Source of the DNA: Calamus simplicifolius
Lineage: Eukaryota; Streptophyta; Magnoliopsida; Arecales; Arecaceae
Direction: 5' to 3'
Length of the DNA stretch: 64,000 bases
Assembly: GCA_900491605.1 (NCBI GenBank)
Contig: UESW01004629.1
Span: 147,792-211,791 of the forward strand
The notes beneath the pieces are model-generated. The model did no database searches. It saw only the letters and a list, made by a program, of their open reading frames with translations, and was not told the origin of the DNA. A program made the position numbers and the translations under genes. This document shows, piece after piece, positions 43,036 to 54,004 of this stretch; positions within the stretch are counted from its first letter, which is position 1, and each line of letters begins with the position of its first letter.

Positions 43036-44360
43036 GAAGCACTGGCAGGGTAATAAAAGGGCGTAGAATCCAAAGTACTCCTCAATAAAGCCACCTCGAT
43101 ATCCCCTACTCCGGCTCAACTGCCCGTTGTGTCTTGGCATAAACCGAGACATCGCCTTGTGTTTCAACTCAAGGCCGAAATTGCCTCCATACTTCGGAAT
43201 AAACCGAAGTATCTCCTTTCGGTTTAGCATGACTGAACGTTATCTTATGCTTCGATCCAGACTACTGAACATTATCTTATGCTACTGAAATAGCCACCTT
43301 TGTCTCAACGATAACGGAACACTCTATAAGCCCCGGCCAATGTCGAAGTGCGTAAGCCTCGGTTAAAGTCGGAGTGCATGTCCTATGAATATAAGCCACG
43401 GCCAAAGCTGGAGTGCGTCTCTTGTCAAAAGCCTTGACAAAAACTGAGCGATATACAATACTAGAACTTACGGGTTCCATCTCAAGTCAGAGCCAATATT
43501 TCCCTCGACGATAAAGAACATGACCTTCCACTCCTTTATGAAGATGGCTTGTTTGTTATCGTCTTAAATGACCTTCGAGGTCCGATATAAGACCACTCTG
43601 ATTTCTGCCCAGGCATCAGATGGTAACAGGCACGAAACAGGGGAAGAGTTGTTGTTACCTAAATCCGGCTATACATCGAAATAAACCCGATGACACTGCA
43701 CCAACTGTTGGGAGCCACCATTGTTGGGCAGATGTTATAGAATCTCATGATCTCCTTCGCCAGGGGATGAAGAAGAAACCGGAGGCCTGCCTTCAAGCTA
43801 TCTTCATAAAGAAAGACCCCCACTCCAGTTCTTGCGAAATCCTATGCTCGGGCTCCGACAGCCGCAGAATGACATCCGAGGGAATGCCATACTGCTAGCG
43901 TATTCTCCCCAGATCCTCAGCAACAATCTCCGAAACCATGTCGCTAGGGCTTATCATCCTGTTGGCCAAAAAAAACACCGAGCAAAATCGCGAAGAAAAC
44001 TGGGGAACAAGACTCTCCAGGAAGAAACAAAAGGACGCTACGAACAAGAATGGCGTTGTTTCGACTTTGCTTTCCCCCAAAGGAAACCACCTCAAGAGGG
44101 AGATAGGGCGTCTTAATCGAGACACCCGGAACCGCCACTGCGAATGCCATAAAAACCAGAATTTGCTACGTGGCACTTCCCCCATCCGTCGCCCTTAGGA
44201 AGCGATGGATCCGTCCCGTAAAGGCAAGCTGGCCGCGCAGCATTAATTAGGGCATCATTGCGCTGACTGTCAAATTCAAACCCCTATGTCCAGATCATGC
44301 CACCTGGAGTTATACTCCCTATACCCGAACTTACGTTTCGAACTAGGGAGTAGGGTCATG
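43036..44360 (+). other. Tat 3' domain, distal part
   Basis: Contains scattered CCTCGGTT/AAGCCGAAG-type repeat relics (43320-43440) and overlapping small frames of doubtful value. It ends in the purine-rich CTAGGGAGTAGGG, the probable polypurine tract before the 3' LTR. Confidence 0.5.
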
Positions 44361-45370
44361 TGTTGGGAAGTAAAATCGTCATTACATTAATAATAGTGCA
44401 AGAGGTTAGGATCAACCCTGACCCCCACTTGCTATGTAATGCCCGCTAGAGTTGATTCAGCCCCAACGGATCAAGGCGCCTTAGCCCCTTGAGCTATAAC
44501 ATCTCTTAGTCTCGTCAACCGAGCTATAACATCTTTCAGTCTCGTCAACCGAGCCATAACATCCCTCGGCCCCACTAGCCGAGTTATAGCACCCCTCGGC
44601 CCTGCTAGCTGAGCTAACACATTTCTCGGCTGTAGCCGAGCTATCACCACTGAACCATCCTGTGCTTTGGTAGTTCAAGTCTCATTATGCCTCGGATGGC
44701 TGAGCTATTCTGCATCTCAGGGAGACCGAGCTATCCTATACCTCGGTGCACTGAGTCTCACCATATTTTGACAGATTCCACCATATTCTATACCTTAGTC
44801 CGACCGAGGTATTCAAACACATCTGCGGAACACACTTAAAATCACAAGATTCTAAGTAGGAGATCATGCCTACGCCACCAGTAATGGCCTAGAGCCTATA
44901 CAATCGCCAAATCTCGAGACACCAACCAGCTCTCCCAGCCGTTGATCCTCTAACTAAATGAGATACGAATCCTACTGACATCATAACAAACTCGATTTGG
45001 ATCTTAACGGCTTTCGAACCCACGATGCCTTCAAGCAATCAAGTGATCACCTATAAATACTGCAGCCTCAGATCCCCTCAGGTATGCGCCATTCTCCACA
45101 CTCAAGGCATAAGCACACTTGCTCACCTCCTTCTCCATTAACGCTCTGCTCAGAGCTCTCGAAAGGCCCCCCTGGAAAGACTCTTCAGCGAGAGTCTTCT
45201 CCTCATGTTTGTTGATTGCCGATCTCCACTGACTTGAGTGTCGGAGGGTCTTCTGCAGAGGGCCACCCTCAATGCCTCTTACGTGAGACTGTTGTGCAGG
45301 TCCGCCTAGAAGGAAGCCCACGCTGCAGCCCAATCGCGCCCGAGTCAGAGGACAGATTTCAGCAGCAACA
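44361..45370 (+). repeat. Tat 3' LTR
   Basis: 1,010 bases, from TGTTGGGAAGTAAAATCG to TTCAGCAGCAACA, collinear with the 5' LTR with scattered substitutions. TATA-like CTATAAATACTGC at 45052-45064. Confidence 0.92.
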
Positions 45371-48006
45371 GTGTCTATCTTCCCTGATTTTTTCTTATTA
45401 TTTTTTTTTTCGGACTGCTATTTGCTTTGGATGGGGGGGGGGTTTCAAAATTTTTTAGGCTGCAATTCCTGTGCTATTTATAAAAGATATTATGTCAAAA
45501 TAGTTTTTCATCTTTTTAACGATAGTTGGGGCAGGATTTTAGGTAATTATGTTATAATCATCATAATGGATATGATCAATGTTATCAAATTAATGCTTAA
45601 ATGCGCTTATGGTACATTCAAAGGGCATGCCTAAAGTGTAAGACACAAAGTTTGAATAATTTTTATATTCTAAGATGCATTTAAGACATAAAATCTTAAA
45701 TGTCAAGAATTAAATACTTTTTATATCTCGAATGAGATACTCTGATCCAAGCAGCATTTATGAAATAAAAATGATATATACTTTTGATCTAATATAAAGT
45801 AAAAAAAAACATCCTTTTATTAATAAGTGATATTAATAATATTTTTTTAGTATATAATATTTATTAGACTGCAAAAATTATAATACCATTTAAGAAAGAA
45901 AAGAAAAGATATTAAAGAATTGTAGAATTTTTTTAAGGAAGAGAAATATTTTTTTGAGTTAAAAAACTAAATATTACCATTATGATTTTTTTTTTAGTTT
46001 TTTCTATTATTATGTTGTAAATCTTACTTTCATAAGTTATTCTATCATTTAAATATATGCTTTATTTTACTTATTCTTATTTCAAAAAGAGCATATAATT
46101 ATAATAAATATTTTTTTGTTCAATGAAAGGAGAAGAGAGCATAATAAATTTTTTTTTTGTCAGTTGCTTGTTATTTTTTTATTTTTTACTATAAACCAAT
46201 GCAGCAACCATTATAATTTAAAGTAGTTTTATTTAAATAGTAAAAAATTAAAATTTTATGTTGGTCTTTAATGATGCATTTTGAAATCATTATTATAATT
46301 ATAATAAATCATGTTTTAGTTAAATAGTAAAAAAGAAAAGGTATTTTTACCAAGGATTCCATTAACATTTCTATGGAGTAATTGTTGAAAAATAATACTG
46401 TAAGGATAATTTCATGTTCTACAAACAACTTGTATCTTCTAATGTAGATTATGTAGCCCGTAACTAAACAATTTTATAGGATGTGGTCTACAAAAATAAA
46501 GGCCAATCATGTATACAGTGACCGAAAAGGAATAAGTACTTGCCAATAAGTGATTGTGATGCATATTTTGAAAAAGTTTTGAGAAAATTTGGAAAAGACA
46601 ATGGTTAAAGCTACGTAGCTAATTAAACAATGAAAATATACAATCACTATTTTGATAGGACAATCAGGGCATGTTTGGATGGCCGTTAAGATTGAGGTGG
46701 GATCGGATCTGAACCCAAGCCCCCCTCCCCTTTAGTGGGCTAGTCCGAGATTTTAGGCATGAAAACTTGCAATATAGTGCGGCCCATGCATATTAATTCG
46801 TATTATTTTGTTGGTACATTTATCCTTTGCTGATCAAGTTTGTCTGGAAGCATGTGGGGACGCACGAGTGTAGTGAACTTGATAGCTTTTATGTGGTGCA
46901 AGCTTTGCTTGCACGATTTGTATCCGATCTCATAATATTTTGCAGAAGTTCACACGATTCTTGTTTTGTCTTCATGACCTTCTTAATGCTGTCAGAAATT
47001 GCTAGCTAGGATGTGTTGATAAATTCTAATGCACAGATCTCTCATGTCCTATTGGATAACCTGTTCATGTTTGGTGGATAGGGTTCGTATCTGTTTAGCA
47101 GAATCCTATAATCAGCACGACAACGAAGGAGTTTAATTCTGACTTTACCCAAAACGAGAATAGGAATCTCTTCCTACAACTTGGATACGCCATGCGTGGG
47201 ATTTTTGAAATCAATCTGTTGAATTTTATACGTTATATTAAATCATGCATCACATGACGGTCCGAGCGAATGTTCAGTTTCCGTCATTTCCATTCCTTTC
47301 GCGAATCAACGGTGAATTGTTGCATTTTGCCTGAACTTTCTTATATATGGCTTCTTTTATCTCTTGTTTGGAAGGCTTGCTTTTGTCAACGCGCTTAGCA
47401 GTTCATATTAGAGACCCTGCAACCCATGCACTGTTTGGGTTCACGTACGGCGGAGGGTGTTATATGCGGTCTTCGGCGTTTCCACGTGACTTGCCGGTGA
47501 CGCCCTCTGCACGGTGGCTCACTTAGAACCTTGTGATTGTAAGATCGATGACTGCACCAATTCGCTGATTTAGCATCGACATTAATTCACGATGTGGAGG
47601 GGAGCTCGTGTCGTGTCGCTCCTTCCGAAATTGCTTGCTCGCCAGCACCAACAACACCAGCTCCTTTGCCTGCCCCCCGCATCAACGCCCGTCGTCGTCT
47701 GTTGTGCTACAGGAGTCAAAAGGAGGTGGTGTGCACCGTCTCCAGTCTACAGTACGTATGTATCGAGACGAGCGAGCAGTGGCCAGTGGGGGCAACGCAT
47801 CTCGTGTCCCGCTCACGGGCGGCGTCGCAGTCCCGGCAGCGCACCCCTTCAGGCGCTCGCTCGCCCACCATTAATACCACAAACGCTTTCTCACCTGACT
47901 CGCTTCTCTCTCTCTCTCAGCAGCAGTAGCAGCTAGCAGGCCACAGAGAAGAGGGACTATTGCTCTCCTGCTGCTGCTGCTTAATATGTAAGATCCATTA
48001 AGATGG
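45371..48006. other. AT-rich intergenic region and CT-rich leader-like sequence
   Basis: 45.4-47.5 kb is AT-rich without supported genes. At 46674 the sequence GGGCATGTTTGGATGGCC resembles a MITE terminus but has no partner. From 47590 the sequence becomes GC-rich with CTCTCTCTCTCTCAGCAGCA and CTGCTGCTGCTGC tracts, resembling a plant 5' leader, possibly that of the AGO-like gene which follows. Overlapping ORFs at 47592-47936 are in all three frames and unconvincing. Confidence 0.4.
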
Positions 48007-48859
48007 CTCCCGGCTTACGATGGCAGGAAGAGCCTTTAAACGGCTGGGCTTCTGCCATTTAGTTCCAAGGAGTTCACCGTGAAGATTACCGTGGAGGATG
48101 ATGGAATAGGACTTACGAGGTTGGGTTCCATCTATTGCTCATCACGTCTTTTGACGTCTTTGCTTGTGTTTTATTCTCTTGGAAGCTGTTGCTGACACTG
48201 ACTGTTGGTCTGAAGGAAAAAGGAATATAAGGTGGCGATCAGGTTTGTAGCTCGTGCGGACCTTCATCATCTGCATCAGTTCCTTGCTGGGAGGCTCTTC
48301 AGGTTCTTGATATTGTCCTGAGGGAATTATCGAGTCAAAGGTGCCCTACCTTTTTTTATTTTTTTAACCCTACCTTGTCAGTAGTTACTGTTTGCTTACT
48401 TTCCCATGTAGGCTATTTGAATCCTTAGTAATTGCCCGCTGATTTCTCGAAAAAAAAAAAAAAAAATCTATTTGGATGAAATCGTTGCTAGGTACATATC
48501 TATTGGGAGATCCTTCTATTCTCCTGAGATCAGAAAACCACATAGGCTAGGTGATGGATTACAGTCATGGTGTGGCTTCTAGCTACCAGAGCATTAGGCC
48601 AACAACTCAGATGGGCCTCTCACTGAATATCGGTAAGAATCTGTTCCTTCCTTGCCATTCTATTGACTGCAGAGCTTGAAGGCATTGCACCCTATATTTT
48701 TCATGATTGCATGTGGCTGAGTATAAGCTTTTTGGTATTTTATTTCCAGATATGTCATCCACTGCTTTCATTGAGCCACTCCCTGTGATTGAGTTTGTAG
48801 CTCAGATCTTAGGCAAAGATGTGTTATCAAGACCATTGTCAGATGCTGACGGTATCAAG
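48007..48859 (+). pseudogene. AGO1-like Argonaute pseudogene fragment (N domain to start of PAZ)
   Basis: Four exon remnants keep AGO1 sequence and splice sites. Exon 1 (48007-48119): LPAYDGRKSL, a TAA (48037-48039) where Tyr is expected, then TAGLLPFSSKEFTVKITV. Exon 2 (48216-48340): KEYKVAIRFVARADLHHLHQ, FLAGR, then a deletion of about eight codons, then ALQVLDIVLREL. Exon 3 (48492-48632): IGRSFYSPEI, LGDGLQSW, a 4-base insertion in TTCTAGCTACCAG, then QMGLSLNI. Exon 4 (48750-48859): MSSTAFIEPLPVIEFVAQIL and RPLSDAD, the PAZ entry. GT and AG ends flank each intron. Most of PAZ, MID and the PIWI slicer domain are missing. A functional AGO1 would load microRNAs; this copy cannot. Confidence 0.92.
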
Positions 48860-49259
48860 GTATGCTAATATATATACTTGAATGCACTCAGCACCATATC
48901 TTCCTTGACTCTTACTTTGTTTTATTTTTTATTTTTTTAAACTTGTTTTGCACCTTTGCTGTATTAATGTGACTGGTGATGTACGCTTGGCACAAATAGA
49001 AAATAAGTTTCTCAAAGAACACTGTAAGCTACACGATGTATTGGAAAATCTTTGACTAGAGAACGACTATATAAGATCAAAAAAAAAAAAAATCCGGAAA
49101 GACAGAGAGTGAGCGCCTTCAACTAATAAGACCAAAAAAAAAAAAAAAATCTGGAGTACCTCATATCGAAGCATTATTTTTCTCAACTAGTTCCGTCAAC
49201 TCAAGCAGAAGAAATCATGAATTGAGGACAGACCAATCATCATCGGACCGAGACTACTC

Positions 49260-50448
49260 TTAAAAGAGCCCACGGCTATAGCCAAAGCCAGTGGGAGGAG
49301 GAAGCGCCATGATCCCCTCCAGTCCACGACCAAAGCCAATGGGAGGAGGAAGCGCCATGCTCCCCTCCAGTCCACGACCAAAGCCAATGGAAGGAAGAAC
49401 CGCCAAGCTCCCCTCCAATCCATGACCAAAGCCAGTAGGAGGAGGAAGTGCCATGCTCCCATCTAGTCCACGACCAAAGCCAATGGGAGGAGGAAGCGCC
49501 ATGCTCCCCTCCAGTCCATGACCAAAGCCAATGGAAGGAAGAACCGCCAAGCTCCCCTCCAATCCATGACCAAAGCCAGTACGAGGAGGAAGCGTCATGC
49601 TCCCATCCAGTCCACGACCAAAGCCAATGGGAGAAGGAAGCGCCATGCTCCCCTCCAGTCCACGATCAAAGCCAATGGGAGGAGGAACCGCCATGCTCCC
49701 CTTCAGTCCATGACTAAAGCCAGTGGGAGGAGGAAGCGTCATGCTCCCATCCAGTCCACGACCAAAGCCAATGGGAGGAGGAAGCGCCATGCTACCCTCC
49801 AGTCCATGAGCAAAGCCAATGGGAGGAAAACCGCCATGCTCCCCTTCAGTCCACGACCGAAGCCTAGACTCACACCTAGAGCGCCCCCCGCTGAGATCGT
49901 GCTTCGTGCATGCGCGGCCTCGATGACGAGCTCGTCGGCACGCCTGGCCACGTCCATCCTCAGCCTCTCGAACGCCTTATGCAGGCTCTCGAGCTCGCCC
50001 AACCCGAGCTCCTCCAAGTTCGTACCCCACAAGGTGTCCTCCTCGGCCCGCTTCATGCTCACAGCCTCCTTGAGCACCGCCTTCTTCCTCTTCTCGGCTT
50101 CGAGCATGCCCACGAGCTCCGTTTGCTGGCGGTTGAGCTCGCCGATAAGCATGATTTGCGCGCCCCCGGCATATGGCGGTCGGTGGACAGCAGAAGCGGG
50201 GGAGGGGGGCTACCGGAGAGGAAGCGATCGATGATGCCGTCGACGGAGGGGTGGCCAAGGAGAAAGCCTTGCCGGCAGGGGAGAAGACGATGACGCCGAT
50301 CTCGGCGCCGCAGAGGATGGATAGCTCGTTCGCCTTCTTGAAGAGGCCGGCGCGACGCTTTGAGAAGCACACATCGCGCCTCCTCGTTCTCAATCTTCTT
50401 GATCTCGATCTTTTGCCGTCCGATGCTCGGCTTCCTCCTTCTCGCCAT
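49260..50448 (-). pseudogene. Type I (M-alpha, AGL62-like) MADS-box gene copy 1 with C-terminal minisatellite
   Basis: From the ATG at 50446-50448 the MADS domain reads MARRRKPSIGRQKIEIKKIE and NEEAR. A two-base loss then shifts to VCFSKRRAGLFKKANELS, ILCGAEIGVIVFSPAGKAFS and, in another frame, GHPSVDGIIDRFLS, the FGHPSV-type extension typical of AGL62-like M-alpha proteins. A coiled region follows (IGELNRQQTELVGMLEAEKR, LESLHKAFERLRMDVARRA). The C-terminus is an array of a 16-residue repeat SMALPPPIGFGRGLEG, eleven units in one frame to the TAA at 49260 after an earlier one-base loss. Such factors act in gametophyte and endosperm development. No introns, as usual for type I. Three frame changes make this copy non-functional unless the assembly is wrong. 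Confidence 0.88.
49265..49860 (-). repeat. 48-bp coding minisatellite in MADS copy 1
   Basis: About twelve units of 48 bases on the minus strand encode S-M-A-L-P-P-P-I-G-F-G-R-G-L-E-G variants. A 144-base three-unit higher-order pattern (with LAVLPSIGF in one unit) is repeated near 49300-49440 and 49440-49590. Confidence 0.9.
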
Positions 50449-51876
50449 TATTATCGTCTATATATCTCAGAGAGAGAAAGAGGCCAGCGGACCGAAAGAA
50501 GGTTGGTGGTCTAGGATCAGGGTTGGTACTCCTTATATTGATAGGATCATAGGTTGTGCTTTCCATAAATAGTGGTCGTCAAGTCGGAAGGAAATCAGAT
50601 TGTACGAATTTTCTAAAATTAATTGAAAATATTAGTCTCACAATCAATTTTAATGCAATATAAAACTATATATATAGATATTGAGGGAAAGAAGGAAGAA
50701 TGAATAATCATATATTCATGTAGAGAGAAATTAGTGGACTTTCCAAATTTGAAGGGCTGATTGATTTAACGTAATATATACCAAATAAAGTTGAGGGTCA
50801 GAATGGAAGGAAAGCTGAATCCAAATCAAAAGCGGGCGACTTCCTTTGCCCACCATCCAACGACTTTGAGAGACGCGTAAAAGGAAAGAGAGAAAAAAGC
50901 GCTTAGACTTTAATACTATGATAGAAAAATAAGGAAAAGTGCTATATATATATTTATTGTTCAGCTACTGTCCATATCAAGAGGTATTTATACTCATTTA
51001 AAAAACTATATATAAGGAATTGTGAATCAGAACAAGGAAGGAAAATAGAATTACGTTGATGATGATGAATCAAGCATGACTGTACGTAACTGTAATTTAA
51101 TTTGATGATAATTTAATTTAGTTTTAAATATTACGATTATAATATATAAATTGAGAAATTAATGGTTGTTGTACGTTGTTCTGATTTGATTTGTACTGGG
51201 ATGACTTACGAGATTTCAAATAATATTCATCTAATTATAATTTTGCTGGAAGCCCAATCTACAGGTTGGCAATTAATTAAGCGTCTCGGTGACAATTAAT
51301 GAATGTATTGTTGCGGTTGTCCAGCACCGAATCCGGATTCCAATCCAGTCCTCGGGCTGTGAGAACATAGTCACTTGCTCAACGCTCATCCAACAACTTA
51401 TCCCGGGCAAGAAGGGGCACAAGATGAACCTAATTAATAATAAAGCGCTTAGACTTTATTTGTTATATAAAATAGGCATTCGAACTCATAATTAACAAGC
51501 TCGATATCTTATGTTGAGGCTTGGTTTGTTTAATTATTCGTGAAAGAATTTACTACCATTGAACGACCAAGGTGGGCTTCTTCTAGTTTTTCCTGCAAGT
51601 TCGGCTCATCAAGCATAAAGCTTCCGTTCAAACAAAATGCATGTAAGGAAGGTTTGTTTCATAGTTGAACGAGCTCAAACAAGAGACCTATGGATGTAAT
51701 GAGGAGTCAACACTGCCCTTCCAAAGCGTAAGGCATGGGTTTGGGAATTTCTACTGCTTAGAAACGCCCTTCCAAATCCCCTTCCCTGCCTACTTGGCAT
51801 CTTCTTCCAAGCGAGAAGAGGAACTGTGAAGTAAGGGCTTGAGCCAATACAAGCGAATGATAGAATATCCATATAC
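50449..51876. other. Spacer between MADS copy 1 and NPH3 pseudogene
   Basis: Contains the duplicated MADS upstream flank (to about 50845) and then AT-rich sequence. The part 51675-51876 is probably intron or 3' sequence of the NPH3 pseudogene, with a local repeat of GCCCTTCCAAA. No other gene is supported. Confidence 0.4.
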
Positions 51877-52752
51877 CTTGATGTACGTGTCGATGGCCTG
51901 GTACAAGCCATCGTCGGTGGCCTGGCGTCCAGCGCAGCCTCCGCCAGCTGGTATGCGTCCACCAGCTTCGCCACCTTGGCTAGCCCCGCGGCGCCGCTCC
52001 TCGCCACCGCCGCCGGGCCCTCCTCTGCCCCGACGAACTGCCGCAGCAGCCTCAGCATCAGCCCCACGTCCAGCAGCGTCCCGCACGTGTGGCTGAACGC
52101 CGGAATCATCACCTCCCGCAGCGTCGCCTGGTCAAGTTGCCGCCCCGCACGTGCCTCCAGCTCGCTGATACGGCCGGCAGCCGCTCCGACCATGCTCGCC
52201 GTCCTCAGAAGCCTCAACAAGAAGTCGCAGGGAACGGCATCCCTCTCTGGGGGGAGGACGCTGACGAGGGTCTCGACGAAGAAGCGCTTCTTGAGCCAGG
52301 CGGCGGTGGGGCTCTCGTGGGGCAGGGAGGGCTCGGCGGCGCGGCCGGTGGCCAGCTCGGGGAGCCACCGAGAGGCGTAGTGGGAGACGATGGAGCCGAT
52401 TGAGGAGGTCAGGGCGGAGGCCCTTAGCCCTGGCGCCGGCGAGGGTCCGGGCCAGGTGGTCGGCGTCGAGGGTACCGGCGTCGTCGAGCCAGGGCTCGGC
52501 CGGGAAAAGGTCAGAGGGCGGTAATGGGAGCTTGTCCTTGCGATGGAAGGAGGAGTTGGGGCTGTGGGACGGAGGAGACCTCATGGCTGGCCGTTTGGGT
52601 TGGGGAGAGTCCGGGTTTCCTTCGGTTCGCAGGTTTTCCGAGGATGAGGTGGGATGGGATGCAAAGGGGGAGCCTTTTTCTCTCCAAGGAGGAGGAGGAG
52701 GAGGAGGAGGAGGAGGAGAGGGGGACTGTAAGACGTTAACTGCTGCTGCCAT
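51877..52752 (-). pseudogene. NPH3-family protein pseudogene (no BTB domain)
   Basis: The ATG at 52750-52752 opens MAAAVNVLQSPS and a run of prolines, then a Ser/Pro-rich region and EPWLDDAGTLDADHLARTLA, the start of an NPH3 domain, and KAKGLRPDLL-like GARAKGLRPDLL. A frame change near 52408 leads to SIVSHYASRWLPEL, SPTAAWLKKRFFVETLVSVL, CDFLLRLLRTASMVGAAAGR, LDQATLREVMIPAFSHTCGT and VAKLVDAYQLAEAALDAR. A second break deletes part of the domain before ATDDGLYQAIDTYIK, ending at a GTATAT donor at 51876. NPH3 proteins are CUL3 adaptors in phototropin and auxin signalling. The rest of NPH3 and any BTB domain are absent. Confidence 0.88.
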
Positions 52753-54004
52753 GACGGAAGCTTTCACGAGCGGGTAAGCGAAGAAGGTTAATGGGGAATG
52801 GAAACGAGTCTAGATGTGTGAACCCGAAGAAGGTTAATGGGGAATGGAAACGAGTCCAATGTGTGAACTGTGGACCAAAAACGGCCGCTAGAAAATAGTG
52901 AAAAAAAGCAGCATTAATTTTATTATATCTTGATTTACAATAATCGTTACTTTTTAGCGAGGAGGCAGGCCACCTGAATATTTTATAATCCGTTCTCTTT
53001 TTAGCGCGCTCTCAAGCGCGTAGTCTCTCTCTCACATTGTTCTTCAACTGCGTCATCTCCTCACCCGCAAGACCCAATATAACTTAGGAACAGATCTTCT
53101 GAGATCTGGCATCGCCACCGATTTGCTCCATGAGATCTAGCATTGCTGCCTTTGTTGCAGGATCAAGCAAGATCTAGCACTCCCTTGTCGCTCGGAGACA
53201 ATAGAGAGAGGTTTACTAAGACTTCAAAGGAAACAGAGCCCTGTATCCTAAGAGCTTTTCTTTTTCCGTATTTCGAAAGAAAAAAAAATCACCTCAAATC
53301 GGGCTGGAACTGCAGGTAAATGGCGGTTCGAATCATCCTGGTTAACCGGTTCAAACATTGGAGCCGATAGGACAAACATGTTTCTCTCTTTAGTACCTCA
53401 GACAAATTAACATATAGTCTTCCGATAACGGGTCAAGCGGTTCAACTCGATCTAATCCATCTAGATCTTTACACATACTCTGGAGTAAAGTGGGACTTTG
53501 GGAGCAATCAAAGATTCGGTTCTAACTCTTGTAGGTAATAAAAAGAAAATGATTAAAACCTTAGAAATGCAATCCCTTGAGGATAAGCATTAAGAAGATG
53601 AGAAAGCTGAGGTAAAAAATTTGAGGTCAAGTATATCAGTTTTTTCCCTTGTTATCGCCTAATTTACTAGACAGTCCCCTTCCTAATTGACTTTTCTGTA
53701 AACTTATGAGGATTTAAACTGAAAAAATGGATAGAATAATTATCTAAAAATACTAGTAATTAGTCTAATCATTGATTCAAGTCATAAAAGTTGTTCAATT
53801 ACTACTATTGAAATCTCTATACGTAACTTCGATATATGTTTACATAGTGTGCTCTATTTTAAAACACCTTCTTATAGGCTTTGAGAGCAAAAGACTGCAA
53901 TCAGATGCTGCCATACGATATTTTAAAATATTCTTGCAAAAAATCCCCCTTTAATATTATGTTTGAAGGAAGCAGTAAAACCATGCAACATTAACTTTTA
54001 TCGA
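52753..54004. other. Non-coding spacer
   Basis: A 37-base direct duplication (CGAAGAAGGTTAATGGGGAA and following, 52786-52856) lies next to the NPH3 start. The rest is AT-rich with no recognisable gene. Confidence 0.5.

Larger units (their letters stand above)
31226..45370 (+). mobile_element. Tat-lineage Gypsy element, about 14.1 kb
   Basis: LTRs of about 1 kb, a gag-pol with two RNase H domains (the hallmark of the Tat lineage), and a 6.7-kb 3' domain between pol and the 3' LTR with tandem repeats and antisense ORFs. The 5' LTR lacks its first bases (T-run instead of TGTTGGGAAG), so no target duplication could be matched. Gag-pol is broken by many stops and frameshifts. Confidence 0.9.
49060..50845. 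repeat. Segmental duplication, copy 1 (MADS block)
   Basis: Direct repeat of 54005-55620: both carry AGACAGAGAGTGAGCGCCTT-type 3' flank, the MADS copy, and the same promoter-side flank down to AAGGAAAGC(T/C)GAATCCAAATC. Copy 1 has two units of the 3'-flank poly-A motif, copy 2 has three to four. Confidence 0.88.

Noticed and set aside
43620..44198. Several 86-96 codon ORFs on both strands near the Tat 3' LTR
   Set aside because: No similarity to a known protein, no duplicated partner and no consistent promoter motif.
47592..47936. Overlapping 88-114 codon frames
   Set aside because: Three overlapping frames in GC-rich, CT-repeat sequence; more like a gene leader than a coding region, no domain seen.
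49448..50234. Plus-strand HDQSQWEEE-type repeat ORFs
   Set aside because: Shadows of the minus-strand MADS minisatellite.
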